Shown one piece after another: positions 11,331 to 24,808 of a stretch of 64,000 nucleotides of DNA. The notes beneath the pieces are model-generated. The model was not told the origin of the DNA. It did no database searches and saw only the letters and a program-made list of their open reading frames with translations. Positions within the stretch are counted from its first letter, which is position 1; each line of letters opens with the position of its first letter. Source of the stretch: Prinsepia uniflora (Eukaryota; Streptophyta; Magnoliopsida; Rosales; Rosaceae); the NCBI GenBank assembly GCA_032719365.1, contig CM064871.1, forward strand, positions 67,753,586-67,817,585. The letters run 5' to 3'. A program made the position numbers and the translations under genes.

Positions 11331-13270
11331 AACTTTGCTAGTCCCTAGCAAATACTAAAATCAAACTACGAATTCAAAACAAGTAGACCCTTAACCATTT
11401 GTCTCAAATTTCATTGTTATAATTATGGCATAAAAGTTTTTCACTTAAAACATTTAAGCAAACGGAATTCAAAAGTTAATATATGGTAACAAAAATGTTC
11501 AACAAGTAAGATAATGAGTAAATATGGTGAAATGGAGTTCTGCACGAATAAGACAAGTATGAATCAACTCACAAGGATATGCACTCATAAATTCACTCAA
11601 TTTGTGAGGGTTTGTGTTTGCACTCAAAGTATGTGAGAAATACTCACATAATCGAAATGAAGTACTTTTGCAAAATTTCAAACAAACACCTCAAGATAAA
11701 AACAAAACATACTTGCACAAATGAACCAAAACCATAAGCTTACTCAAGTGATTGACTCAACTAATCAAAATTTACCATCTTAAGGATCATAAGGTCTTTA
11801 CGAAGGTTGTAATGGGGCTAAGTTTAGAGGCAAGGAATATATAGGACAAGTGGTGCTCAAATTCGTTCCAAGACTCAATAGACTCCCAAAACGTATCATA
11901 ACTTCCCAACCTTAGTGCAATGATGTCAGTAATCCATCCCTTCGAACATAGGCCTAATTTCATCTTGTTGGGCCTCGAATTCATTTTTTTGTGCCAGATT
12001 TACAAATGTAAAGGACTTAACTCAAACATTCATAATCAAATCTTATTACCTTGATAAAAACTTCAATATATCTTTCTTTCTTTTTTTTTCTTCTCTTTTT
12101 TTTTTTTATTTATTTTTTTTTTCATTTTTTTTTTCTCATATATCAAGGTAATAACATGTGTCAAAAATACAACAATGTTTGAGTAAGTAAATCCACAAAA
12201 TACACATAAAAGTCTTTCAATATCATCATTTTCTCTTTACATAATCATTATGTCTTCAACCGAGTCCTTGGAACAAAGGTAGAAGATGTCTATACTAAGC
12301 TCAAGTGTTTAGATAATCATGGTGAGGAAAGAAAGGCTTAATGTGGGCTCAAAAGGGGTAAAACTAAGGGGGTCGCAACTTGTGCGCACAAAATAGGGAA
12401 CATGGATGTTTGAATTTGTGGTGTTAACCCTAATGCCTTAATCATTTCCAAAATCAGAGAATTTATTGACTTAAAAGCTTTGAAAATCACATAGAATAAG
12501 TTCTAGTGCTCTAGAGTTCATTAAAAGCTATGGCAAGCAGTTATGAGGCATATGTATATCAATTTAAACAAAGAACTTATGAATCACTCATCAAAGATGT
12601 ATATAAGTTCTAAAGCTCACATAAGGTTCAAATGATTCATACTTATCATATCATGCTTATTTATGTACCAATTTACATGCATTATCTTCAAGTAGTAACA
12701 CTTAATCACAAAATATTAACAAACAAATTCAAGTTGTAGTGATTATCTTTATGGCCATAACATAATCATTTCCATTTACTTATATCATTGACAAGTTAAA
12801 GGGCAACTTGATGACTCGCAAAAAACACTACGTTAAAACAAAAAGACTCAAGAAAGCAATAATAATTTTTTTGTTTTTTGTTTTTTTTTTATTTAATTTT
12901 TTTTTTTTTGAGAAAGAAATAAAACAATTGCAAATGGAAATAAAACAAGCAAATGGAAATAAAACAATTGTAAATTAAGAAAGACTTAATAAATCAATTT
13001 CAAATGCACAAATAAATTTGTAAACCATTCCCCCATACTTAAATTCTACATTGTCCTCAATGTAGGAAAATACGAAGTAATTTAAACATAGAATCAAAGT
13101 AAGGAAGATGATTTAAGAAAATGAAATAAGAAAGAAAAACATAAAAGAGAGTGAAGGGTTGAAAGAAAGCAAATCTGTGTTGATGACTCCTTCACACTCG
13201 CGAACACATTGGGTTGCCTCCCAACAAGCGCTTGAAGTTTAACGTCCATCCAGCCTAGACCAAATTTAGT
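11331..13270 (-). other. Athila region between pol and 3' LTR, no env-like frame seen
   Basis: About 1.9 kb follow the pol stop, the place where many Athila elements carry an env-like frame. I find no open frame above about 65 codons and no membrane protein. Poly-T/A blocks lie at 12070-12140 and 12866-12912. The stretch is either a decayed third gene or untranslated. The matching part of unit A lies outside the window. Confidence 0.65.
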
Positions 13271-14077
13271 TCATCTGATGGGACGTCGTAGCACTCTTTC
13301 TGACTCCACATCGTGTTCGCCAATTGCCTCGATATAAGGCTTCAATCTATGGCCATTGACCTTGAACTCTTTTCCAGTTCCAACGTGTTTTATCTGTATG
13401 GCTCCATGGGCAAAAATATTAGTGATAACAAAAGGTCCTACCCATCTAGAACATAACTTACCAGGAAAGAGTCTGAGCCGAGAGTTGAAAAGCAAAACTT
13501 TCTGGCCAATGTCAAATGCTTTACTCCTGATCTGTTTGTCATGAAATGCCTTTGCCTTTTCCTTGTAGATCAGAGTGCTTTCAAATGCATCATTTCTTAT
13601 TTCCTCAAGCTCACTCAGCTGGAGCTTCCGATGCAGACCGGCGTCATCTAGCTTGATGTTGAACGTTTTGACGGCCCACCATGCTTTATGCTCTAGTTCC
13701 ACCGGAAGGTGACATGCTTTTCCGTACACCAACCTATAGGGAGACATTCCTATAGGTGTCTTGTAGGCCGTCCTGTATGCCCAAAGTGCATCATCCAACC
13801 GTTGGCTCCAATCCTTTCGATTAGGACCCACAGTTCGCTCTAGTATCTTCTTGATCTCTCTATTACTGACTTCCGCCATTCCACTCGTTTGAGGATGGTA
13901 AGGTGTAGATACTCGATGAGTGACACCATACCGTTTCAGTAAAGCTTCAATGGTCTTGTTGCAGAAATGACTTCCTCCATCACTTATTAGGACCCGCGGG
14001 ATCCCAAACCTGGAAAGAATGTTAGTTCGGAGGAAATCTGCAACAGTTTTAGAGTCATTAGTCCTGGTGGCCTTAGC
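13271..14077 (-). pseudogene. Athila integrase C-terminal half (array unit B)
   Basis: This is the complete downstream part of pol, ending at the stop at 13271. It carries the second catalytic Asp (ISDGGSHF), the catalytic Glu (GMAEVSNREIKK) and the DNA-binding tail (DIGQKVLLFNSRLRLFPGKL). The apparent first codons before 14077 belong to the solo LTR, so no start is defined. It continues the frame of 16852-19838, from which a 2,774-bp solo LTR with TSD TTAGC separates it. The tail has no chromodomain, as expected for Athila. Confidence 0.92.
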
Positions 14078-16851
14078 TGACAGGACCCATCCCAATCCCC
14101 CGGGGATTAACGAGGGATGACCCTGCTCCCGTCTGACACGGAGTGTCAGACAAGGGATATTTCCGACCTTTGCCCTCCCGGGCTATCAGAGTACGCCAGG
14201 ATCCGGAGGAGGCATGTGATATCTCGGTCCCTGCTACAGTCCACATCCGATGTCAACCTGAAGGGCAGTCAAAACATTAAAAACTGTGAGTGGACAAAAC
14301 AAAGAGTTTATAAAAACATTTAATAAGGAAGACATTTGTACCCTCCACTAAAAAGCATGCATGCATTCGAAAACCATTTATCCAAAACAACCATATGTGG
14401 GACTAAGCCCAAAGCAGATATAAACTAAGGTCGAAAGGACCACAATGAAAACGACCATACGGGCCACTGCCCAAATCTTGTGCACACCTGTACACACCAT
14501 ATATCATATATCATATATCCATCACATACATATATATAAGTCACACAACCAATCCTGTCACGGTATCCAAAGCTACGCGCGCGCTACCCGGGTCTCAATC
14601 CGAGTCATCTCAAAGTCAAGATCAATGTCCGCAGACCACTGACCCTACCCGAGGTAATGGTAATCATAGCCTTCCTGAGAGTAAGGAACCCAACTGGGGG
14701 GTGACTCCACTCAGTCGGTGCTCCGTGACTACTCCGGGGTCCACCCAGGCCAACGACCCTCCCCGGAGGAGAAAATAGAAGTAAAGGAAGGTAGACGAAC
14801 ATATATATACATAACATAAACATTCATGACCGGTTCCCCTGAACCGCCATGATCCATAATATCCATAATTAGGTAACATGCCGGTTCCCGTAAACCGTCA
14901 TGTACTGTAATAACATAACCAGGTAACATGCCGGTTCCCATGAACCGTCATGTACCGTAATAACCAACAAGGGTTCATGCCGGTTCCCATAAACCGTCAT
15001 GAACCTGGGAATCCATTTAAGGTTCCCTGACCTGAAATCAAAACCGTAAAGTGACTGGGTCTCGTACCCGAACATAGGACGCCAACTGGGCACCGTGCCC
15101 GGAATCTGAGGTCATATGCCCGAGACAAAACCAAATGGGTCTCATACCCGAGTTTATCATTTTGAAAGCCAAATTCAGTTCATTTAAATCAATAAAGAAA
15201 TACAGACCCGTATAAGCACCGTATAAGGCCGAAACCTCGAAATACGTGCTTATACGTAACCACATACAAATGCACCCATGGCATCATCAAACAAGTAAAT
15301 AAACATATAATAAACATTTATGCATGCACCAATTTAGAAAACAAGGTCCACTCACAGACCGTCCGAGCTGCCGCCTCGATTTGCGTGCCATTCGGCTCCC
15401 CGAGCCGATCACCATTACCGGGACTCCCAAACCTGTCCAAATTTTAATAGAAGGTTAATAACTACTTAATTAACCTCCCATCAAAGCCCCGTAATTTTCC
15501 CGAACTTTTAACTATTTTTAAGCCGACCCTAAACCTTCCGACACCCCGAAAACTATCGAAACGATGTCCGATTGACGCGAGACCAGTCCCAAAATCTTTG
15601 TTACATCGAATAGAAGATTTCCCGTGTTGGACACTTTCCCAAATTACTGTTCACGCGCCCTCACGCGCCCCAAGAAGGTCGAAAATACTGTTCATCGGCT
15701 CCAACCTCCAGCAGACCGGTTTTACTGTTCATGGCCGGTTCACCTGGTTTGGCCGGTCCAACTGGACCGGCGTGACCGGTTCACAGCCCTAGACACCCCA
15801 TTTGTCATCCTAGTTCTTCCTTTTCGATTCCTTTCTTCCTATTTTGATGTTTTCCATCCATTTCAATCCCTAAAACTACCTAAAAACACCTAAATCCTAA
15901 GGTTTGATTTTGAACCAAATGGTTCAAAATTCTCAAAATGCAGCCATGGCTTCACAGCAGTCCCTAGCTTCCTAAAACCTTCCTAACATGTCCCTAGCAA
16001 CTCAATGGACTCATTAAAATCATTAGAAATGAACCATAACATCAAAAATGTAAAAATGGATCAAAAGGGCCTCACCGTGAACCTCACGGGTTCTTGTCCC
16101 TCTCGCCGCCGTGGATGGCGGTTCTGGCCGCCCAGCCACCTCCTCAGTCCCCTCTTCCATCCCTGGTTGCTTGAATGAAGGATGGATGGGTTTTGGGTTG
16201 CACAGATGGAAGGATGGTGGATGTGAGATCGGGTAGTTTTGTGTGTGTGTGTTTGAAATGAGGAAGAATGGAATGCACGGTGCATGAAGGAAAAGAGAGG
16301 GCATGTGGATGGGTGACACTTGTCACTCATCCATAGGGTAGGTATTAAATATCTGGGCCCCCACTAAGTCCAAAAGTTAACTCGTTTCCGTAATTCGCGC
16401 AATAGTACGTTCGAACTTCCGTGAACCGTAACTTCGCCGTCGAACGTCCAAATTCGACGTGCCGCCTGTCTACGGATTCGTATCGTCCGTATCTACGTAA
16501 CGGTCTTCGGCCCTCGGCCATCGGACCTCCTGGTCAAAAAGTCAACTTTTGACCTACTATTCACCCAAATTACCAAAATGCCCCTAAACTTCCGAACGTC
16601 ATAACTTCTTCTACGAACATCGGAATTGAACGTGCCACCTGTCTATGAACTCGTGACGTCACGAACTACGTCACGGTCATCGGTCAAAGTCCATTTGACC
16701 GCCCGATCGAAAAGTCAACGTTTTGCCACCATCAGGGGCAAAACGGTCATTTCGCATTGTTCGTCCGATTTCGCTCTACTAATCACGGATTAGCCTCACT
16801 AATCGTGATTAGTCACTAATCTAACCATGAAATTTGGGACGGGTCGTTACA
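14078..16851 (-). mobile_element. Solo LTR in the Athila integrase (unit B)
   Basis: This is the exact counterpart of 584-3357 at offset 13,494, flanked by TTAGC at 14073-14077 and 16852-16856. The same insertion base, length and target duplication in both units means one insertion event, followed by duplication of the whole unit. Hairpin at 14131-14151; direct repeats at 14825-15006. Confidence 0.92.
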
Positions 16852-19838
16852 TTAGCTTCCACCCATTTTGATACATAATCAACGACAAGTAAGATATAGA
16901 GATAGCCATTAGATTGAGGAAACGGACCCATAAAATCGATACCCCAAACATCAAATATTTCAACAGTAAGAACATAATGTTGTGGCATTTCATCCCTGCG
17001 TCCTAAGTTTCCTGATCTCTGACATTTATCACAGGCTAAGCAAAATGAATGTGCATCTTTAAAAAGTGTGGGCCAATATAGTCCAGATTCTAAGATTTTG
17101 AGTGCAGTTTTTCTAGATCCAAAGTGGCCTCCACAAGCATGGCTATGGCAGAACTCTAGGACTGACCTATGTTCAATATCAGGGACACATCTCCTAATCA
17201 ATAAATCTGCACAGTGTTTCCACAAATAAGGTTCATCCCAAATATAGTGCCTAGCATGCTTCTTAAGTTTATCTTTTTGTGCACGGGAGAGGGTGGTGGG
17301 CAACTGCTTGGTGACTAAATAATTGACAATATCAGCATACCAAGGAGTACCTCCCTCGATTCTGAAGAGTTGTTCGTCTGGAAACATCTCTTGAATCGCC
17401 ACAGGATCTCGCTCATGTGCAATGCGACTCAAATGATCCGCCACCACGTTCTCTACGCCTTTCTTATCTTTAATCTCGATGTCAAACTCTTGAAGAAGAA
17501 GAATCCATCGGATCAGTCTTGGTTTCGCTTCCTTCTTGGCTAGGAGATACTTCAGTGCTGCATGATCAGTGTAAATAATGACTTTAGTTCGAAGTAGATA
17601 AGAACGAAATTTATCTAAAGCAAATACAACAGCAAGCAACTCCTTTTCTGTAGTGGTGTAGTTCATCTGGGCATCATTTAAGGTTCTGGATGCATAGTAG
17701 ATGGCGTAGGGCTTCTTATCCCGCCTTTGTCCGAGTACGGCTCCAACTGCATAATCAGAGGCATCGCACATTAGTTCAAAGGGTAAGGACCAATCAGGGG
17801 CACAAAGAATGGGGGCAGTGGTTAAGAGATTTTTAAGCTTCTCAAAAGCTTCCTGACAGTCTGCATCAAAGACGAAGGGTGTCTCTTTCTGAAGCAGTCG
17901 GCACAAGGGCCTTGCAATGTGGGAGAAGTCTTGGATAAATCTTCTGTAAAATCCTGCGTGACCAAGAAATGAACGGATTCCTCTCACCGAAGTGGGAGAG
18001 GGTAAGTGGCGCACAGTATCAACTTTAGATTTATCGACTTCAATTCCTCTTTCAGAGACAATATGGCCCAAGACTATCCCTTGTCTAACCATGAAATGGC
18101 ATTTCTCCCAGTTAAGCACCAGATTAGTTTCGACACACCTTTGTAAGATAAGTGCTAAGTGTTCTAAGCATGCATCAAAACTATCCCCAAAGACACTAAA
18201 ATCGTCCATAAATACTTCAATTATTTTTTCGACGTATTCAGAGAAAATAGAAAGCATGCATCTTTGGAAAGTACCTGGGGCGTTACATAAACCGAAAGGC
18301 ATTCTTCGGTAGGCAAAAGTGCCAAAAGGACAAGTGAAAGTCGTTTTATCTTGGTCATTTTGAGCGATACAGATTTGATTGTACCCGGAATAACCATCAA
18401 GAAAGCAATAATAGGAGTGACCTGCTAACCTTTCAAGCATTTGATCAATGAAGGGCAAAGGAAAGTGATCCTTCCTAGTTGCTTTGTTCAGGCGTCGATA
18501 GTCGATGCAGACTCTGTATCCGGTCACTGTTCGCTGGGGCACTAGCTCTCCTTCACTGTTCGCAACAACTGTGACTCCACTTTTCTTTGGGACTACTTGG
18601 ACTGGTGAGACCCATTTGCTGTCTGAAATTGGGTAGATGACACCACAGTCCAAGAGTTTGATGACCTCTTGTTTCACAACTTCCATCATCGGAGGATGGA
18701 GGCGACGTTGGGCTTCGCGAGAGGGCTTTGCATCATCTTCTAGTAAGATTCGATGCACACAGGTCGTAGGGCTGATTCCCTTGATATCTGACAGAGTCCA
18801 TCCAATGGCTGTCTTGTACTTTGTCAAGACCTGTACCAGTCTATCTTCCTGTGACTCGGTTAGTGCAGAAGACACTATGACGGGCAGAGTGTCGTCCGAG
18901 CCAAGATAGGCATACTTCAGGTGGTCAGGCAAAATTTTGAGCTCAAGAACTGGGGCCTGAATCACTGAAGGAGGAGTGGCATTAGTACTAATTGGAAATG
19001 ACGAGGGTACCTGATGATTCACCATTCTGGGGGTCTCATTTAGGGTCATGACTTCATCACAAATTCGAGGTTCTAGTTCGTAATCTGTATCCTCAACCAA
19101 GGCGTCCCCTGATTGCGTTAGGCCAACTCCTTTCTGGATTATCATGTTGAGTGTGTCTTCTCGAATTGAATCAAAATGTTTCTCTGCGAGAGAAGTGCAC
19201 ACGTCAACAGAAAAAGTAGTATGAGTTGCGGAACTAGGGTACCTCATGGCATCAAAAATGTTGAAGCCAATCTCCTCTCCGTCTACTTCCGTAGTTAATG
19301 TTCCATTGAACACATCAATCTTTGTCTTGGCAGTTCTCATGAATGGTCTTCCCAACAGCATTAGTGGAGCTTGATTCGTAGGGGAATCCTCCATGTCTAG
19401 GACATAAAAGTCAGCTGGGAAGATGAGCTGGTTAACCTGCACAAGAACATCTTCTACGTATCCCTTAGGATACACATTAGAGCGATCGGCTAACTGAATG
19501 ATAACATCGTCATGCTGTAATTTACCTAGACCTAGGGCAACATATAGTGAATATGGCATAACATTAATGGATGCGCCTAAGTCTAGCATGACTTTATCAA
19601 ATGACTTGTTACCAATCACGCAGGGAACAGAAAAACTCCCTGGATCCTTCAACTTTGGGGGTAGCCGACGCTGGATTACAGCAGAAACTGTTTCACTCAC
19701 CATCACAACCTCCTTCTCCCTCGTCTGGCGCCTTGGAGTGCATAACTCTTTCAGAAATTTTGCGTATTTCGGCACCTGTTTGGTGCACTCGATCAAGGGC
19801 ATGTTGATTTGCACCCTTTTGAAGATCTCCAAGATTTC
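16852..19838 (-). pseudogene. Athila pol upstream part (unit B)
   Basis: It has the same domain order as 3358-6344: aspartic protease (DLGAS), RT (FMDD), RNase H, integrase zinc finger and first catalytic Asp. Against unit A I noticed one amino-acid change: Ile in unit A and Thr in unit B near codon 17, from A at 6289 versus G at 19783. It is cut at the solo LTR, and the last codons to 16821 are LTR sequence. It follows gag in frame after one TAG at 19841-19839. Confidence 0.92.
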
Positions 19839-21560
19839 CTAATCGGATTCATTCTTCTTAGATTTGGCAAGCCTACTTGGAAATGGTGCATGCACAAACG
19901 GGGAATTAGTAACAACCGAACTTGAAGGGATTGGGTTATTACCTTGTGTGTGGGTAGGTTGAACTGGCGGTTGTGTCATGGTGGTCTTAGTTGCCACCTT
20001 GTGCTTTTCAGCCTCAGAAACGGCTGGATCTGGTTCTATTTCTCCGAGCACTTTACCACTTCGAGTGGTGATTGCATTGGCTTCAGGCCTTACATTTGGG
20101 TTGGGCGTAGGTTGAGGTGGAAGCACCCCGCTAGCTTGGATCTTACCCATGAAGTCCACGACTTTGCCCATTTGGTCCTTGAGATCAGCGATGTCTTTTT
20201 GTTGATTTTGCTGACCTGTGACAAGAGCCTGAGTTGACGCCATTAGTGTTTGCTGCCCTTGGGAAAGAGCAGCCAGCATTTTATCATAATCAGGATTAGA
20301 AGATGAGGAAGTATGATTATTTGCATGATTATGAGAAAAGTTAGAAAATGGGACCGGGGGCCTTGGTTGCCATGTGGGCCTTGGTTGCCATGTGGGCCTT
20401 GGGAACTGGTCTGGGACACGGTTTGGCCCAGTCGACATGTGCTGAGGGTTTAGGACGTTGTTCGGATCTCTCCAACTGTAACCTTGGGTCCTTGGCCCTC
20501 CTTGAAAGCCTCCAATGGCGTGTGCCATTTCAGTTCCGGAGTCTTCCTCCCTTGCAGTGTAGGGACATTGTTCCTCAAGATGGCCTTGAGAGCATATGGA
20601 ACAAACTGGAGCTACCTGTTTCTTTAGCTCAAGCATATTCGAAAGCATAGAGGTGATTTTATCTAACTTTGAATCATTTATAGCATGGGAACTTACCTCA
20701 TGTACCTTTCTAGAAATGGGATCGGCACCTTCGTATTGTGCATCATTGAGTGCACGGCTTTCAAGTAGTGCACGACCATCTACTAGGCTCCGAGCTAAGA
20801 AACTTCCATTAGCTGCAGCATCGAGCAATCCTCTATCCCAACCTTTGAGTCCTTCATAAAAGTAGGTTAAAAGATAGCCTTCTGTGATCCCGTGAGTAGG
20901 GCATGAAGCACAAAGTTCCTTAAACCTCTCATAGTACTGGCTGAAATTCTCATCATGTTCTTTCTGCTTGATTCCAGTGATCTCCTTTCTTAAGACCGTA
21001 ATCTTTGAGGCAGGGAAGTACTTGGTAAGAAACTCCTGAACCAACTTCTCCCAAGAGTCAATATGATTGGGTGGGAGACTTAAAAGCCATACCCGTGCTC
21101 TTTCTTCCAAGGACAATGGGAAAGCTTTCAGCTTCATGATTTCCAAGTCCGCATCATCCGGACACATACTACTAATGATGAATTGGAACTCCGTTAAGTG
21201 TTTGTGTGGATCTTCATTTCTGATTCCACGGAACTTGGGTAGTTGATGAAGAACTCCACTCTTAAGCTCAATATCTTTCTTGTTGGTTCGAGGCTCGGGA
21301 TACTGGATGCAGAAGTCTGTAGTGCCATTTGTGTTTGCACATGTCTGCTCCCGGATACTCAGGTTTCGTGCCATGGTTATCGGTGTTCCGAAAATCTGTT
21401 CTTCTTCTGAATTACTCTTCTCACTTTTGGACTCACCGAATATTGGGGATGGAGGTTCGGACGAACTGGTTTGCTTAAGTGCGTCTCTGAATGTGGCGTT
21501 GCTTGGTGAGATGTCAAGTTGTCTTCTCAGCCGATCGAGCTTAGATTGATGAGCACGCAT
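19839..21560 (-). CDS. gag: Athila gag polyprotein (unit B)
   Basis: This 573-codon gag has the same protein sequence as 6345-8066; one silent difference was noticed (G at 7929, A at 21423). The capsid core and the short zinc motif C-x2-C-x3-H-x4-C are as in unit A. The in-frame TAG before pol is shared, so it predates the duplication. The full context lies in the window: LTR promoter at 22932-24808, primer site at 22910-22926 and leader. This is the better copy for judging the element. Confidence 0.9.
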   Translation of the reverse strand: MRAHQSKLDRLRRQLDISPSNATFRDALKQTSSSEPPSPIFGESKSEKSNSEEEQIFGTPITMARNLSIREQTCANTNGTTDFCIQYPEPRTNKKDIELKSGVLHQLPKFRGIRNEDPHKHLTEFQFIISSMCPDDADLEIMKLKAFPLSLEERARVWLLSLPPNHIDSWEKLVQEFLTKYFPASKITVLRKEITGIKQKEHDENFSQYYERFKELCASCPTHGITEGYLLTYFYEGLKGWDRGLLDAAANGSFLARSLVDGRALLESRALNDAQYEGADPISRKVHEVSSHAINDSKLDKITSMLSNMLELKKQVAPVCSICSQGHLEEQCPYTAREEDSGTEMAHAIGGFQGGPRTQGYSWRDPNNVLNPQHMSTGPNRVPDQFPRPTWQPRPTWQPRPPVPFSNFSHNHANNHTSSSSNPDYDKMLAALSQGQQTLMASTQALVTGQQNQQKDIADLKDQMGKVVDFMGKIQASGVLPPQPTPNPNVRPEANAITTRSGKVLGEIEPDPAVSEAEKHKVATKTTMTQPPVQPTHTQGNNPIPSSSVVTNSPFVHAPFPSRLAKSKKNESD

Positions 21561-22909
21561 TCATAAGTTCGTACCTCTATGAAAACAAAACTCTAAGTTA
21601 GAAGGCAAGTATACACAAGAAAAGATAATAAGTGTAAGATAGTAGAGATTTGCATAAAATAGCACATAAATAGAAACCAGAATTACCAAAAAGTTACGTT
21701 AATGGAAAGAAAATACACAAGTTTCAAATGCAAACTAATAATGCAATAAGTAGAGTTTTAGAGTGTCATGAATAACTTTCCCCTTCCGCTTCTCATAGTA
21801 CTTTCCTGGGCGTACGGCCTGCGCGTACTGATAACCACCATTCCACCATTCAACATTAATCATGGCCAGTTGAGATAGATGTAACGCGAGAAGCAAGGAT
21901 AATTTTAAGAGCACCCCGAGGCTAGCTTGGCATATACTCCATTGGTGTTCCCTTTCTTAATCCAAAACTTGTCACCAGTCATAACTCTCCTAGACACCAT
22001 AATTAATCCAAATGATGACGTAGAGAATTACCAAACCCTAGTGTTTACAAACTCCGCCCCAACCTCATGTCCATAGATTCGAGTCTATGGTATGTGGTGA
22101 TGAAATCCACACATCATGAAGGGTTAAGGAGAAAGTAAATAAGAGGGGCACTACCTGTTCCCGAAAGTAAGATTTTGAAGAAAAAGGGACTAAGAGATTC
22201 ATGCAACTCTAAAACAATTAATAGGAAACAATACTTACACTTTAGGAAATTCAAAGATGAATAAAGTTTCATAAAAAAAATTTAAATTTTTTTTTTAATT
22301 TTTTTTTTAATTTTTTTATTTTATTTATTTATTCCGAATTTTCTTTTTTTTCATTTAAAATTTAAAGTTTAACAAGACATAAACAAATAATTGATTACAT
22401 AAAAATAAAATAAGTGTAAACATAAAGTTAGTGGAACATAAAGGTTATGTAATAAAATTAAAAGAAAGTTAATGGAATAAAGTTAATGTAATATAATTAA
22501 AGTTAAGGGAATAAAGAAAAAGTGTGAATATTAAGTTAAGGGAATAAAGAAAAAGTGTGAATATTAAGTTAATGGAATAAAGTATAATGGAATAAATAAA
22601 AATAAAAGTAAAGAAAAGTGAACATATAAAATATGCATTTATGAACAAGTATCAAATTTATTATGAACAAATATATATAAAAAAAATTATGAACATTTAT
22701 GAACAAGTATAAATTAGAAATTAAGAAAAAGTAAAGTATGAGCATTATAAACAAACATAATAAGAATAATAATAAGATGGATAATTAAAATATAAACAAG
22801 TAAGTAAATGTTATAAACAAATATAATATTAAAAAAATAAAATTTATAAACAAGTATAATATGCACAATTTATATACATACACTAACAAATTAAAATGAT
22901 TTTCAATTT
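21561..22909 (-). other. Athila 5' leader (unit B)
   Basis: Untranslated AT-rich leader matching 8067-9415, including the poly-A/T block and the 33-bp direct repeat. No gene is seen. Confidence 0.7.
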
Positions 22910-22926
22910 CCCCGGCAACGGCGCCA
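22910..22926 (-). other. Primer binding site, tRNA-Asp (unit B)
   Basis: TGGCGCCGTTGCCGGGG on the minus strand, 5 bases inside the LTR end at 22932; same site as 9416-9432. Confidence 0.9.
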
Positions 22927-22931
22927 AAAAT

Positions 22932-24808
22932 TGACTACGCTCAAACTACGCATTAAATTGAACATGTAATTCGAGTGTTATGCAATTTAAACCCTTTTTG
23001 TGTAGATGTAGTATTGATAAATAGGGATCGTTCTTAACCGGGGAAATTAGGGAACATTAATAATATGTTAGTGGATTATGAATAAAAGAATAATGAATTA
23101 GAGAATTAAATAATAAAAGAATTAAACAATCAAAGAATTAATAAATTAAAGAATAGATGAACAAGATAATAATAAATTAATGAATTACAAAGAATTAATA
23201 AATTAACGAATTAAAGAATGAAATAATAGAAGAATAAAGGACTTAGTTAATCAAAGAATAAAGGAATTAATTAATCAAAGAATCAATAAATTAAATAATA
23301 AAGGAATGAAAGAATAAAAGCATCAAAGAATAAAAGAATAAAGAATAAAAGAATAAAGAATAAACAAGGGGGGTTTTGAAGAGGTTTGTAATTATGTAAA
23401 TAAGTAAAAGCATAGATAAACTCATTCTATTTCTATTCTAACTTATGCACAAAGTAGACTTCCCGTAAACACAAACTTCAACAACATACTACAATTGCAA
23501 ATATTTGAATTAATCACGAAATTATACCTTCACAAACTCATATTTCTTCATACATTATTCATATTATAAATGCACCGAACAGCGGATTTTTACTTATAAT
23601 ATAATTACCTTAAGTTTGTGATTTAATGCGCCGAACAGCGGTCATACATTAAATCTCTCCAAATCTACTCTAAATGCCCCGAACAGCGGATCAACATTTA
23701 GTTTCGAAATGAAGTTTAAGCTCTAAAATGTAAGAAGTAAATGATTTTTAGAAAGTAAAACACATGGAGATTATACTCAATTTTCACAAAAGATAGGAAG
23801 GAGAAACCAATACATATATTGCATTATAATTAGAACCAATAACAAATAAGAGAGTTTAAGAGAATGGAGAGCAAATGTTACACTTTTCAGATTGGATGAG
23901 AACAATGGATTGTTTTTCACAAGGAACACCGAACAGCGGCTGGAACCTTATGAAGATGGAAGAAGATTAAACAAGGAAATTCGGACTTGAACTCTCAAAA
24001 TTGTATTGGAACTATTTTGCCAAAATTTCTCCTAAAAGAAGCTCAATTTTGTGCTACTTGGAAGTGGTTTCAACAAGTGAAATCAACTCCTATTTATAGG
24101 TGGAGAAAGCTACCAAAAATAATATAAAAATACAATAAAAAAAATGGAATAATGGAATGATGAGTAATAAAGATTTGTGATGATGTTTAGAGGTGGTTTG
24201 AGTTGTAAAGTTGTAAAATTGGGTTGGAAAGTTGTTGGAAGGTGGCTGGAAATTGAGTGGGATCTGCTGGAAAATAGGGCAGGAATTTTCGGTGGCTGGC
24301 TGCTGAAATGGGAAGCTGGCGCTCGGCAGGTGACCGCTGAAGAGAGGACATGCGATTCGGCAGGCGCGCGCCGAATTGAATCTGGGCTGGAGGAAGCTGG
24401 GCTGACACGCGGGCTTCGCCTGGGCTGGAGGAATTGGGCTGACACGCGACGCGGGCCTGGGCTGGAGGAAGCTGGGCTGACACGCGGGCTGAGACTTGGG
24501 CTTGCGACGCCTGGGCTGCTGGCTGTGCGGGCTTGGATTCTTTTAGAAATGGGTTGGGCTGCACAGGAACAATTAATTAATTTAAAACTAAATTAATTAT
24601 TCCACCGAATTTCGTCCATATTTTATTCGTTATAATTCTGATCGAAACGATTCTTTCGCCAAAATGCTCCAAATTACAACCTTTATTTTTCTAAACATAA
24701 AAATCACAAAATAATTTATTTTATCAATTTATTTAATATTTTAATATTAAAAGTCAAGTATAAAGGGTATAAAATAATATAAAATAATGCTTATTTAACG
24801 TCCTATCA
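22932..24808 (-). mobile_element. Athila 5' LTR, right end of the array
   Basis: This 1,877-bp LTR starts TGATAGGACG and ends GTAGTCA on the minus strand. Its outer end at 24808 abuts the chromovirus C RNase H frame, so the target duplication should be TTATC (24809-24813), with the partner left of the window. The TATA box is at 24091-24098. Confidence 0.92.
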
